64,000 nt of DNA from Pedobacter sp. MC2016-14 (GCF_020991475.1 NZ_JAJMPA010000001.1:992001-1056000); one strand, 5' to 3'; positions 32,876 through 42,205 are shown, numbered from the stretch's first letter. Made by a program: numbers and translations. The notes: a model not told the origin generated them from the sequence alone.

Positions 32876-35692
32876 ATGCCTAAAGACACCTCCATACGCT
32901 CAGTATTAATTATCGGATCCGGACCTATTATTATAGGCCAGGCCTGTGAATTTGATTATTCAGGATCCCAGGCTGCCTTATCTTTAAAAGAGGAAGGCAT
33001 TGAAGTATCCATCATCAATTCAAACCCTGCAACAATCATGACCGATAAGGTTATTGGTGACCATGTTTATTTATGGCCATTGACAGTTGATTCAGTTGAG
33101 CAGATTTTACAAGAGCGTAAAATTGATGCGGTATTGCCAACTATGGGTGGCCAAACTGCATTAAACCTTTGTAAAGAAGCTGACGAACGTGGAATTTGGG
33201 AAAAGTATGGTGTAAGGATTATTGGTGTAGACATCGATGCCATTGAAAAAACAGAAAACCGTGAGGCATTCCGCCAGTTAATGGTAGATATAGGTGTGGG
33301 CGTTGCTCCATCTAAAATTGCCAACTCATTTCTTGAGGGTAAAGAAGCTGCACAGCAAATCGGTTACCCTTTGGTTATCCGTCCTTCTTACACACTTGGA
33401 GGATCTGGTGGTGGATTTGTTCATAAAAAGGAAGAGTTTGACCATGCTTTAATGCGTGGTTTAGAAGCGTCTCCAACTCACGAGGTATTGGTTGAAAAAG
33501 CGGTATTGGGTTGGAAAGAATATGAATTGGAGTTGTTGAGAGATAGCAACGATAATGTAATTATCATTTGCTCTATTGAAAACTTTGATCCGATGGGTAT
33601 TCATACTGGTGATTCCATTACCGTTGCCCCAGCAATGACCCTGTCTGATACCTGTTATCAGGATATGCGTAATCAAGCTATCAAGATGATGCGCGCCATA
33701 GGTAATTTTGCTGGTGGTTGTAATGTGCAGTTCTCGGTTAATCCTGATAATGACGATATCATCGCTATCGAAATTAATCCAAGGGTATCACGTTCTTCTG
33801 CATTGGCAAGTAAAGCTACAGGCTATCCGATTGCAAAAATTGCCTCTAAACTGGCCATTGGATACAATCTGGATGAAATAGAAAATCAAATTACCAAAAC
33901 TACCTCCGCTTATTTTGAGCCTACTCTGGATTATGTGATTGTTAAAATTCCACGTTGGAATTTCGACAAGTTTAAAGGAGCTAATATGGAGCTGGGACTG
34001 CAGATGAAATCTGTAGGTGAAGTTATGGGTATTGGCCGTAGCTTTATTGAAGCCCTTCAAAAAGCATGTCAGAGTTTAGAAATAGGCCGTGCAGGATTAG
34101 GTGCCGATGGAAGGCACAATAGAAGTATTGAAGAGATTATGCATGGTTTGGAGCATCCAAGCTGGAACCGTTTGTTCCTGATTAAAGATGCGATGAGCAT
34201 GGGTGTGCCTCTTGAGTCCATTCGTAAGGTCACTAAAATCGATAAATGGTTTTTAGCTCAAATCCATGAGCTGGTCCAGTTGGAGGTAGAACTTAAACGT
34301 TATTCGTTAAATAATATCCCTAAAGACTTCTTCTTTACGCTTAAACAAAAAGGTTTCTCTGATGTGCAGATTGCCTATTTGCTAGGGAATGTTTCTGAAG
34401 ATGAAGTTTACGAGCGTAGAAAGGCTCTCGGTATTAAGCGTGTTTATAAAATGGTGGATACCTGCGCAGCAGAGTTCTCTGCCAAAACTCCTTATTACTA
34501 TTCTACTTTTGAGGAAGAAAATGAATCAACACCGTCAGACAGGAAGAAAATTATTGTGCTTGGCTCAGGACCAAATAGAATTGGCCAGGGTATAGAGTTT
34601 GATTACTCTTGTGTGCATGGTTTACTTGCTGCAAAAGAAAGTGGTTTTGAAGCCATCATGGTGAACTGTAATCCTGAAACTGTTTCTACAGATTTCAACA
34701 TGGCAGATAAGTTATACTTTGAGCCAGTATTCTGGGAGCATGTTCGCGAAATCATCGATCTTGAAAAGCCAGTAGGTGTTATCGTTCAGTTGGGCGGACA
34801 AACTGCACTTAAAATGGCTGAGAAGCTGGAGCAAAATGGCATTAAGATCATTGGAACTTCATACAATGATATGGACGTTGCAGAAGATCGTGGTCGTTTT
34901 TCGGATTTATTAAAGGAACTTGAAATCCCTTATCCTAAATACGGTGTAGCAGAAAATGCTGAAGAGGCCATTGTTGTTGCAAACGAAGTAGGTTATCCGG
35001 TATTGGTTCGCCCAAGTTATGTACTGGGTGGACAAGGTATGAGCATCGTAATCAACGATGAAGATCTGGAAAAAGCTGTTGTTAAGCTATTAGGTGATCT
35101 TCCTGGAAACAGGGTTTTGATTGATCATTTCCTTGATAGAGCAGAAGAGACAGAGTCAGATTCTATTTGCGATGGAGAGGATGTTCACATTGTTGGGTTA
35201 ATGGAACATATTGAACCTGCTGGTATTCACTCTGGAGATTCAAGTGCTGTATTGCCGCCATTTAGCTTGTCGGCAAAGGTGATTGCTGATATGGAAGCAT
35301 ATTCTATTAAGATAGCAAAGGCGCTTAATGTAATTGGATTGTTGAACATTCAGTTTGCTGTTAAAGATGAAATGGTTTATGTAATTGAGGCAAATCCAAG
35401 GGCTTCACGTACTGTTCCATTTATTGCTAAAGCATATGATGTTCCTTACATTAATATTGCCGCAAGAGTGATGTTAGGGGTAAATAAACTCAAAGATTTT
35501 ACCATTGAGCGTAAGCTTCAGGGATATGCAATTAAAGAACCGGTATTCTCTTTTGATAAGTTTCCGGAAGTTCAAAAAGAACTTGGTCCTGAAATGAAAT
35601 CCACAGGTGAGGCAATTCGTTTCATTAAAGATTTAGAAGACCCATATTTCAGAAAGTTATATAAAGATAAGTCTATGTACTTAAGTAAATAG
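32876..35692 (+). CDS. carB: Carbamoyl-phosphate synthase large subunit without the allosteric domain
   Basis: The 938-residue protein has both ATP-grasp halves: N-half VLIIGSGPIIIGQACEFDYS, IRPSYTLGGSGGGF and EINPRVSRSSALASKATGYPIA; C-half VLGSGPNRIGQGIEFDYSCVH, VRPSYVLGGQGM and VIEANPRASRTVPF. It makes carbamoyl phosphate for pyrimidine and arginine synthesis with the small subunit CarA, whose gene is not in this window. E. coli CarB is 1073 residues; here the chain stops soon after LGPEMKSTGEAI, so the C-terminal MGS-like regulatory domain that binds UMP/IMP/ornithine is absent. A terminator follows. Confidence 0.97.
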   Translation: MPKDTSIRSVLIIGSGPIIIGQACEFDYSGSQAALSLKEEGIEVSIINSNPATIMTDKVIGDHVYLWPLTVDSVEQILQERKIDAVLPTMGGQTALNLCKEADERGIWEKYGVRIIGVDIDAIEKTENREAFRQLMVDIGVGVAPSKIANSFLEGKEAAQQIGYPLVIRPSYTLGGSGGGFVHKKEEFDHALMRGLEASPTHEVLVEKAVLGWKEYELELLRDSNDNVIIICSIENFDPMGIHTGDSITVAPAMTLSDTCYQDMRNQAIKMMRAIGNFAGGCNVQFSVNPDNDDIIAIEINPRVSRSSALASKATGYPIAKIASKLAIGYNLDEIENQITKTTSAYFEPTLDYVIVKIPRWNFDKFKGANMELGLQMKSVGEVMGIGRSFIEALQKACQSLEIGRAGLGADGRHNRSIEEIMHGLEHPSWNRLFLIKDAMSMGVPLESIRKVTKIDKWFLAQIHELVQLEVELKRYSLNNIPKDFFFTLKQKGFSDVQIAYLLGNVSEDEVYERRKALGIKRVYKMVDTCAAEFSAKTPYYYSTFEEENESTPSDRKKIIVLGSGPNRIGQGIEFDYSCVHGLLAAKESGFEAIMVNCNPETVSTDFNMADKLYFEPVFWEHVREIIDLEKPVGVIVQLGGQTALKMAEKLEQNGIKIIGTSYNDMDVAEDRGRFSDLLKELEIPYPKYGVAENAEEAIVVANEVGYPVLVRPSYVLGGQGMSIVINDEDLEKAVVKLLGDLPGNRVLIDHFLDRAEETESDSICDGEDVHIVGLMEHIEPAGIHSGDSSAVLPPFSLSAKVIADMEAYSIKIAKALNVIGLLNIQFAVKDEMVYVIEANPRASRTVPFIAKAYDVPYINIAARVMLGVNKLKDFTIERKLQGYAIKEPVFSFDKFPEVQKELGPEMKSTGEAIRFIKDLEDPYFRKLYKDKSMYLSK

Positions 35693-35700
35693 ATATGTGA

Positions 35701-35725
35701 AAGGCCCCTTACGGGGCCTTTTTTT
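35701..35725 (+). terminator. Terminator after carB
   Basis: Stem AAGGCCCC / GGGGCCTT (35701-35708 with 35713-35720), a TTAC tetraloop, then a run of seven T. Eight bp past the carB stop. Confidence 0.95.
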
Positions 35726-35742
35726 ATACGCAAAATGCAGAT

Positions 35743-36714
35743 TTAAGATTTGCTCCAGATCCTGGTGTTCAAATCCAGATCAGTTATAATGTCATGCATA
35801 AAACGAATTACACTTAAATCTTCTTCTATACAAGATGGTAGGAGCAGGCTCTTGTACACAGGCGGTTCAAAGTAATTATGATCCAGAGGAAATGCAATAT
35901 AGAGGCTGCTTTTTACAAATGAAACTGAAATGGTGTATTTGCATTTATCATTAAGGCTACAAAGCTTGTCCATTAATGCCGGGGTAAGAATGTATCTGGC
36001 TTCTATTTGGTCAGTTGAATGCGTAGTAAACAGGTTATTAAAGGCAACATTTTCCAGCACAACCAGGGTGTTGCCTGATGAAAAGATACCGGGCATTGCT
36101 TTCGAAATCCAGGATGTGATTTGACTGCCTATGCTTTTAGGACGCACAATAGTAAAGCCTTTAAAATCTTTGTTAAAATCGGCAACAAAGACAATGCCTT
36201 TTAAAATTTCATGCCACGATTCTTGTCTTCTTCCTTTGCTATCTGTACTAACAGTTTTATATTCTGCATGCACTTCTGAAAAGTAAAATGAAGTCTTGTC
36301 TGCCTTCCCGCTTACCTGGTCTTCACTGCTATATCGATCGGGATTTTGCGAGAAAAGCTGCGAAGAGACAAATTCTGACCTGCTCATGCCCGTATTAGGT
36401 TCTATAACCAGACTTTCGTTAATTGATTTTAAGGCAGTGCCTATTATACGTTTTTTAAAATCATTTTTATATTGCGAAAAGGAGGTGGCTGTTGAGGAAT
36501 ATAAATAGACTCCATAAATTAAGGTCAGGATGCCAGGGAGATAAGCCCAAATAACGGCAAGTCCAATTATAAAAGCAATGGTAGTGTAAAGCGCGCCCAA
36601 TGCAATCCATGTAATTGCCTTAACCCGGGTAGACTTAATTTTTAGCCGTACCAGCTCTAATTCCTGCAATACATTATTTAATGCAGGCTGACTGTGATAA
36701 TCCTGAGACATCAA
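35743..36714 (-). CDS. DUF3137-type membrane protein, partner of LemA
   Basis: The 323-residue protein has two adjacent membrane helices (about residues 35-78) and then a long soluble domain with HAEYKTV and GIVFVADFNKDFKGFTIV, the landmarks I associate with DUF3137. These proteins are repeatedly encoded next to LemA. Here the ATG overlaps the lemA-type stop by 4 bp (36711-36714), so the two are translationally coupled. The function is not established. Confidence 0.78.
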   Translation of the reverse strand: MMSQDYHSQPALNNVLQELELVRLKIKSTRVKAITWIALGALYTTIAFIIGLAVIWAYLPGILTLIYGVYLYSSTATSFSQYKNDFKKRIIGTALKSINESLVIEPNTGMSRSEFVSSQLFSQNPDRYSSEDQVSGKADKTSFYFSEVHAEYKTVSTDSKGRRQESWHEILKGIVFVADFNKDFKGFTIVRPKSIGSQITSWISKAMPGIFSSGNTLVVLENVAFNNLFTTHSTDQIEARYILTPALMDKLCSLNDKCKYTISVSFVKSSLYIAFPLDHNYFEPPVYKSLLLPSCIEEDLSVIRFMHDIITDLDLNTRIWSKS

Positions 36715-37268
36715 TTTTTAAATAAGTCCTTGGCGCTTATATTTTGCCTTTCTTCTACGGTGTTTTCTATAACATTAATGGGCTGGTAGTTCATCATGCC
36801 TGCAAAAATGTTCCCAGGAAACATCATAATGGCATCGTTATAAGCTGTAACTGAAGCATTATAATTTCTTCGGGCAGCTGCAATTTGTTCTTCGCTCTCT
36901 GTCCATGTAGATTGTAAGTTTAAAAAATTTTGGTTGGCTTTCAAGTCCGGATAATTTTCTACGGTAAGCATCATCCCATTTACTGCAGACCCAATTTGTT
37001 TGTCAAGCTCAATCTTTTCCTGATTATTTAAAGTCCCTGATGCAGCTTTTGCCCTCAGACCCGTAATCTTTGTAAGTGTGTTTTCTTCATATGCTGAATA
37101 TTGTTTCACAACTTCAACAAGATTCGGGATTAAATCATACCGTTTTTTTAGCATTACGTCAATTGCTGAAAATGCATTAGTAACCTGGTTTTTCTTGCCA
37201 ATTAGTGAGTTGTAAATGGCTATTCCAACTAGCAGAAAGAGTGCGATGGTGATTATTGCTATGATCAT
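36711..37268 (-). CDS. LemA family membrane protein
   Basis: The 185-residue protein starts with one membrane helix (MIIAIITIALFLLVGIAIY) and has the LemA core: YNSLIGKKNQVTNAFSAIDV, MLKKRYDLIPNLVEVVKQY and SAYEENTLTKITGLRA, followed by helices. LemA proteins are inner-membrane proteins of unclear role, often next to DUF3137 or peptidase genes. It is the first gene of a coupled pair. Confidence 0.93.
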   Translation of the reverse strand: MIIAIITIALFLLVGIAIYNSLIGKKNQVTNAFSAIDVMLKKRYDLIPNLVEVVKQYSAYEENTLTKITGLRAKAASGTLNNQEKIELDKQIGSAVNGMMLTVENYPDLKANQNFLNLQSTWTESEEQIAAARRNYNASVTAYNDAIMMFPGNIFAGMMNYQPINVIENTVEERQNISAKDLFKN

Positions 37269-37304
37269 ATTTATATTTTTAATAAATATAGCAATTAATT
37301 GTAT

Positions 37305-37338
37305 AAAAAAATCCTCGCAATCTTACGAAAGCGAGGAT
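37305..37338 (-). terminator. Minus-strand terminator downstream of radA
   Basis: ATCCTCGC (37311-37318) / GCGAGGAT (37331-37338) with a 12-nt loop, and six T on the minus strand beyond 37311. It lies about 210 bp past the radA stop. The 37339-37546 stretch between them holds no gene that I can support. Confidence 0.75.
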
Positions 37339-37546
37339 AATCATCCCTATTGTTACGTTAAAACCCATGATCGGATTGGAACAATAATCTCTTTTCAAAT
37401 TTCGTACCCAAGCTAATCGTCAGAGAACAACTACAGGAATTGTTTGACTATAAATGGGTTTCAGTATCTGCCTGATTTTTTGGGGATACTCTATTTGGGT
37501 GTTTTTTTCTACACTCCGTGTAGTTTTGGGGAAATACTTCTCGTTG

Positions 37547-38923
37547 TTAGCCAAATAGAAAATTGAACACATCTTCTATTTTACTTACCCCTACAAGCTC
37601 AATATTATATTTTTCCTGCGCTATTCCTTTTAGGTTATATTTTGATACAAAAATGCGTTCAAAGCCTAATTTTTCCGCTTCTGAAATGCGCTGATCTATT
37701 CTGTTTACAGCTCTTATTTCTCCGGAAAGCCCAACTTCTGCAGCAAAACAGTTCTTCGAAGAAATTGATATGTCTTCGTGAGAGGAGATGATGGCCACCA
37801 AAATTGCAAGATCTATTGCAGGATCTTCAACTTTAATGCCACCTGCAATATTTAAAAAAACATCACGCGTACTTAGTTTGAAACCACATCTTTTTTCAAG
37901 TACCGCCAATAGCATATTCATTCGTCTTGTGTCAAAGCCTGTAGCAGAGCGCTGAGGCGTTCCATAGGCTGCCAGGCTAACAAGAGCCTGGGTTTCTATT
38001 AGCATCGGTCTGGCGCCCTCCAATGTAGCCGAAATGGCTATGCCACTAAGCTCTTCATCTCTTTGCGATAATAAAATCTCAGAGGGGTTTGATACCTGCC
38101 GTAGTCCGGTACTGTCCATGGCATAAATTCCCAACTCCGCTGCAGCACCAAATCGGTTTTTGATGGCACGTAATATTCGGTAAATATGATGTCTGTCGCC
38201 TTCAAATTGTAATACAGTATCAACCATATGCTCAAGGATCTTAGGGCCTGCAATGGCTCCGTCTTTTGTAATATGGCCAATTAATATTACTGGCGTATCG
38301 GTTTCCTTCGCAAAACGCAGAAGTTCCGCAGTGCATTCCCGCACCTGTGATACACTTCCGGGCGTAGCATCAATATGTGCCGAATGTAAGGTCTGAATAG
38401 AATCCACAATAATGATTTCCGGTTCCAAAGCCTCAATTTGTTTGAAAATATTTTGAGTAGAGGTTTCCGTAAGAATGTAACAATCGGCATCAGGCGTATT
38501 GGTAATTCGCTCTGCACGCATTTTAATCTGTTGTTCACTTTCCTCTCCAGATATATATAAGATCTTTTTGCCTTTTAAACTTAAAGCCAATTGAAGCATT
38601 AAGGTAGATTTACCTATGCCCGGTTCGCCCCCAATTAAGGTTACGGATCCGGTTACAAGTCCGCCGCCCAAAACCCTGTCAAGTTCCTGATCTCCTGTAA
38701 ATATTCTCTTTTCTTCAGATGATACAATCAAATTAACCTTACTGGGTTTATTTGATCGGGTGGTTCCGTTAGCAGTTTTCCAGGTTGGTACCCTGGCTTC
38801 GGCCTTTTCAATAATTTCTTCTACAAATGTATTCCACGAATTGCAGGAAGGACATTTGCCCAGCCATCGGGCAGATTCGTACCCACAACTCTGACAGAAA
38901 AATGCTGATTTCGTTTTAGCCAA
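37547..38923 (-). CDS. radA: DNA repair protein RadA
   Basis: I start at the TTG at 38923 (LAKTKSAFFCQSCG, 458 residues), which matches the usual RadA start MAKxKxxFxCxxCG. The longer ATG reading from 39013 would begin at the base of the upstream terminator hairpin. Domains in order: zinc finger (CQSCG..CPSCN), RecA-like ATPase (Walker A GGEPGIGKSTL; the RadA-specific KNRFG), and the Lon-protease-like C-terminal domain (GGIKVEDPAIDLAIL). It drives branch migration in recombination. Confidence 0.95.
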   Translation of the reverse strand: MAKTKSAFFCQSCGYESARWLGKCPSCNSWNTFVEEIIEKAEARVPTWKTANGTTRSNKPSKVNLIVSSEEKRIFTGDQELDRVLGGGLVTGSVTLIGGEPGIGKSTLMLQLALSLKGKKILYISGEESEQQIKMRAERITNTPDADCYILTETSTQNIFKQIEALEPEIIIVDSIQTLHSAHIDATPGSVSQVRECTAELLRFAKETDTPVILIGHITKDGAIAGPKILEHMVDTVLQFEGDRHHIYRILRAIKNRFGAAAELGIYAMDSTGLRQVSNPSEILLSQRDEELSGIAISATLEGARPMLIETQALVSLAAYGTPQRSATGFDTRRMNMLLAVLEKRCGFKLSTRDVFLNIAGGIKVEDPAIDLAILVAIISSHEDISISSKNCFAAEVGLSGEIRAVNRIDQRISEAEKLGFERIFVSKYNLKGIAQEKYNIELVGVSKIEDVFNFLFG

Positions 38924-39013
38924 TGTTTTATTTTTTAGAAGTTCGAATTTAGTCAATTGTGTCAGATATAGGGCCGGCTCTTCCACATATTTCCCAAAAA
39001 TGGCCTTAAACAA

Positions 39014-39046
39014 ACAAGCCTGATTCTAAAATAGAACCAGGCTTGT
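39014..39046 (-). terminator. Terminator between rng and radA
   Basis: ACAAGCCTG (39014-39022) pairs with CAGGCTTGT (39038-39046); inside, TTCTA/TAGAA extends the stem after one mismatch. On the minus strand TTTGTTT follows. It lies 19 bp past the rng stop. Confidence 0.75.
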
Positions 39047-39064
39047 GATAAAGACATAGGCTTA

Positions 39065-40615
39065 CTATAATTTTATCTCTTCATCTTTTGATGAAAGGAA
39101 ATGAAACTCAGTTAGGTTGTAAGATGAAACAGCCTTTATTTTGATCCGCTGACCAAATTTAAAGAACCATTTCCACTGCAATGAAACAATACCTTTTTTA
39201 ATAAATGCTTCAATGTACGGATGTACACAAAGCGTAATATTTTTTTCATTTTGTTCCTGAAGAATATAATTGAGGTTGTTCTCAATGTCATCCATCAAAA
39301 CAATACTAGCCTTAATTTCACCGGTACCACCACATGCAGGACATTTTTCGTTCGTCACGATGTTCATTTCTGGCCTTACCCTTTGCCGGGTAATTTGTAC
39401 CAAACCAAATTTACTCGGCGGCAATATCGTGTGCTTGGCCCTGTCAAGTTGCATCAGGTCACGCAAATGGTCAAATAGCATTTTACGGTTTACAGGTTTG
39501 TGCATGTCAATAAAATCGATGACCACAATCCCACCCATATCACGTAGCCTAAGCTGACGTGCAATTTCTTTAGCTGCTTCCTTGTTTACTTGTAAAGCAT
39601 TTTCTTCCTGGTTCTCTTTACTGGCAGTTCTGTTGCCACTATTTACGTCAATAACGTGAAGGGCCTCTGTATGTTCTACAACAAGATAGGCGCCGCCAGG
39701 AAGGTTTACGGTTTTTCCAAAGCCGTTTTTAATTTGTTTTTCAATACCGAAATGCTCGAATATAGGCTCTTTGCCTTTATACTGCTTTACGATCTTCTCC
39801 ATTTCCGGAGAGATTTCATGAACATAAGATTTGATATCGTCGAAAAGTCCGGGATCATTTACATATACATTAGTAAAGTCGGTACTCAGGATATCACGAA
39901 TTAACGTCGATGTCCGATCCATTTCTCCCCAAACACGTTTGGAAGGTTCTGCATCGGGCAATTTTTTCATGAAATTCTCCCATTTAGCTACAGAATCAAG
40001 TAGATCCTTTTGTAGTTCTGACACTCCTTTATCTTCAGAAACAGTTCTGATGATAACGCCAAAATTTTTGGGTTTAATACTTTCAATAATCTTTTTTAGG
40101 CGATTACGTTCTGTATTGCTCTTAATTTTTTTGGAAATGGAAATGACATTAGAGAAGGGGACCAATACAATATAACGGCCCGCTATTGAAAGGTCTGAAC
40201 TTAAACGAGGTCCTTTGGTAGAAATAGGCTCTTTGGCTATTTGAACCGGGACGATCATGTTTTTGGATACAATTTCGGATATCTTGCCTGCCTTATTGAT
40301 ATCGGCTTCAAGTTTTAAGTTATCTAAAAGTGTTCCGCCAGCACTACCATTTCGCTTAATTTTTGTAAGCTTTATTAAAGACTGTACCTGCGGACCAAGG
40401 TCAAAATAATGCAAAAACGCATCTTTCTCATATCCCACATCAACAAACGCAGCATTTAAACCCGGCATAATTTTCTTAATGCGGCCTAAATAGATGTCTC
40501 CAACAGCATAATTGTTGTTGATGCGTTCTTTATGAAGTTCTACAAGGTATTTGTCTTCAATTAAAGCTATGGTTACTCCAAGAGGAGTTGAATCGATAAT
40601 TAATTCCTTTACCAA
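39065..40615 (-). CDS. rng: Ribonuclease G/E family endoribonuclease
   Basis: The 516-residue protein has an S1-like RNA-binding region in its N-terminal part (VGDIYLGRIKKIMPGLNAAFVDVG), the catalytic aspartates D323 (HVIDVNSGNR) and D367 (VVIDFIDM), and the zinc-link cysteines C425 and C428 in CPACGG. It ends without the long RNase E scaffold, as RNase G does. It trims rRNA and decays mRNA. The small basic AURKAIP1/COX24-like gene lies upstream across a hairpin. Confidence 0.95.
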   Translation of the reverse strand: MVKELIIDSTPLGVTIALIEDKYLVELHKERINNNYAVGDIYLGRIKKIMPGLNAAFVDVGYEKDAFLHYFDLGPQVQSLIKLTKIKRNGSAGGTLLDNLKLEADINKAGKISEIVSKNMIVPVQIAKEPISTKGPRLSSDLSIAGRYIVLVPFSNVISISKKIKSNTERNRLKKIIESIKPKNFGVIIRTVSEDKGVSELQKDLLDSVAKWENFMKKLPDAEPSKRVWGEMDRTSTLIRDILSTDFTNVYVNDPGLFDDIKSYVHEISPEMEKIVKQYKGKEPIFEHFGIEKQIKNGFGKTVNLPGGAYLVVEHTEALHVIDVNSGNRTASKENQEENALQVNKEAAKEIARQLRLRDMGGIVVIDFIDMHKPVNRKMLFDHLRDLMQLDRAKHTILPPSKFGLVQITRQRVRPEMNIVTNEKCPACGGTGEIKASIVLMDDIENNLNYILQEQNEKNITLCVHPYIEAFIKKGIVSLQWKWFFKFGQRIKIKAVSSYNLTEFHFLSSKDEEIKL

Positions 40616-40678
40616 AAGCTATAGATTTCAAGGCATTGCTGCCTTATTAATACATGGACTATAAAAAACAGTACAAAC

Positions 40679-40720
40679 AACAATATATACCATGAAGTTA
40701 TCAAGGTATATATCATTGTT
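40679..40720 (-). promoter_or_regulatory. Intergenic hairpin upstream of rng
   Basis: AACAATATATACC (40679-40691) pairs with GGTATATATCATTGTT (40705-40720), with one bulged base and a 13-nt loop. On the minus strand a U-rich stretch (TTGTTTGTACTGTTTTTT) follows, so it may terminate the small upstream gene or shape the rng leader. Confidence 0.5.
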
Positions 40721-40741
40721 GGTACGGTTACATAAAAAAGA

Positions 40742-40831
40742 CTATTTTTTCTTATGTCTGTTTTTTCTTAAACGTTTTTTACGTTTATGGGTAGCCATTT
40801 TATGTCTTTTTCTTTTTTTACCGCTTGGCAT
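40742..40831 (-). CDS. 29-aa AURKAIP1/COX24-domain basic protein (mS38-like)
   Basis: A 29-residue, strongly basic peptide starts MPSGKKRKRHKMATHKRKKR and ends in a lysine tail. More than half the residues are Lys, Arg or His. It matches the short AURKAIP1/COX24-domain proteins of Bacteroidota, related to the C-terminus of mitochondrial ribosomal protein mS38, and is therefore a likely ribosome-associated peptide. It lies between the TPR-protein gene and rng. Such genes are often missed because of their size. Confidence 0.85.
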   Translation of the reverse strand: MPSGKKRKRHKMATHKRKKRLRKNRHKKK

Positions 40832-40864
40832 AATCTTAGTTTTTAAATATTTTAAATCTGTTTA

Positions 40865-41731
40865 TTAAATTTTTTCTTTCAACTCCGCCACTCTTTTATC
40901 TATAAAAGTAGAAAGAGTTGGGTTGGCAGCCAGTTTCTTACTATTTAAGTAAGCACTTACAGCTTCCTTATTTTTGCCCAGGTTTTCATATGCTGTTGCC
41001 AGATAAAAATAAGCATCAGGTGATGGCTTAATGGCAATAATATCGTTGAACCTGGTAATCGCTTTATCAAACTGTCCCGATTTAATAGCAAAAGTGCCCA
41101 AACTCATATTTGCTTTAATATTTCTCGGTTCTTTTTTAACTACTTCCAGCAACATTGCTATACCCTGCATAGGCATACCCATACCATTTACAATGGTAAT
41201 GCCCAAACCTGTTTTCGCATCTGTGTTTGTGGAATCAAGATTAAGCGCCTTAGTATAGGCTGCGTTAGCTTTTTGTAACAATGCCGGCTGTAATACACTA
41301 TCTCTCGTAATATCATAAGCTTTCATGAAGCGGAGACCCGCATTTAGCCAATTGTTGAGGGTTTCCTCTTTATTGGCTATAATTTCAAGGTATAATGCAC
41401 TTGGAACAGGTTGCTCTACATCGTCCCATTTTTGGGCCAGCAATTGAGCTTCTTTAAGTTTATCCTCATCAGAAGCTGCTTTAAAGGCAGTTTCTAATGA
41501 GGTAATCTCTGTAGCTAGTGCAGATCCAATTACATTCTTGCCAGTAGTTGATACTTCTGATAAGCTAATTTCCTGCGCTGTGGAAGTTGTAAGTTGTCCG
41601 GATGCCGGAACATTTGTTGTTTCCTCCTTCGGCTTTACAAGACTTTTAACATCACGCGTAAACAAAAATGCTACAAGAAGCACTACTGCCCCTATAATAA
41701 TTGTCTGTTTTAAACGAGTGTTAGTTTTCAT
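40865..41731 (-). CDS. Membrane-anchored TPR protein
   Basis: The 288-residue protein has one N-terminal membrane helix (TIIIGAVVLLVAFLFT, residues about 10-25), a Ser/Thr-rich linker, and tetratricopeptide repeats in the second half (AYTKALNLDSTNTDAKTGLG; MSLGTFAIKSGQFDKAITRFNDI; FYLATAYENLGKNKEAVSAYL). It probably scaffolds protein contacts on the periplasmic face. It lies 15 bp behind the HU gene and may be co-transcribed. Confidence 0.85.
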   Translation of the reverse strand: MKTNTRLKQTIIIGAVVLLVAFLFTRDVKSLVKPKEETTNVPASGQLTTSTAQEISLSEVSTTGKNVIGSALATEITSLETAFKAASDEDKLKEAQLLAQKWDDVEQPVPSALYLEIIANKEETLNNWLNAGLRFMKAYDITRDSVLQPALLQKANAAYTKALNLDSTNTDAKTGLGITIVNGMGMPMQGIAMLLEVVKKEPRNIKANMSLGTFAIKSGQFDKAITRFNDIIAIKPSPDAYFYLATAYENLGKNKEAVSAYLNSKKLAANPTLSTFIDKRVAELKEKI

Positions 41732-41746
41732 GTAATGCCTGGAATA

Positions 41747-42040
41747 TTAAGCTAATTGTTTAGAGTTGTTTTTTACTTTTTCAACAAAAACTTTTGCTGG
41801 TTTAAAGCTTGGAACAAAGTGTTCCGGGATAATAATAGCCGTGTTTTTTGAGATATTTCTTGCAGTTTTTTGTGCTCTTTTTTTAACTACGAAACTTCCA
41901 AAACCCCTAACGTAAACATTTTCTCCTCCGATCATACTGCTCTTGATCACTTTGAAAAACGCCTCTACAGTCTCCTGTACATCTACTTTTTCAATTCCTG
42001 TTTTTGATGATATTTCTGAAATAATATCTGCCTTAGTCAT
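41747..42040 (-). CDS. HU/IHF-family DNA-binding protein
   Basis: The 97-residue protein has the HU fold landmarks: MTKADIISEISSKTGI, VDVQETVEAFFKVIK, the beta-arm entry VYVRGFGSFVVKKRAQKTARN and FKPAKVFVEKVK near the end. The arm tip reads STAIIIPEHFVPSF-like rather than the usual basic/proline form of HU. It bends DNA as a dimer. It diverges from mutY. Confidence 0.93.
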   Translation of the reverse strand: MTKADIISEISSKTGIEKVDVQETVEAFFKVIKSSMIGGENVYVRGFGSFVVKKRAQKTARNISKNTAIIIPEHFVPSFKPAKVFVEKVKNNSKQLA

Positions 42041-42197
42041 ATTTTCTATTATTAGTTTATTGTTATTTGAATATTATAAGTGTTTTGGGGTTGCAAAAGT
42101 ATTGCTTTTTAATGAGATAGGAAAATAAAAGATGATTTATTTGCGCCCCAAACAATCAGGGAATTGCAAGTTTTATAAAAAGCGACCAATTAGCTTG

Positions 42198-42205
42198 TAT
42201 TTTTG
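42198..42205 (+). promoter_or_regulatory. -7 box of mutY
   Basis: TATTTTTG ends 4 bp before the mutY ATG at 42210, implying a transcript with practically no leader. Confidence 0.55.

Noticed and set aside
37339..37546. Possible gene remnant between radA and its terminator
   Set aside because: Minus-strand frames are broken by several stops and resemble nothing I recognise; too weak to list as a pseudogene.
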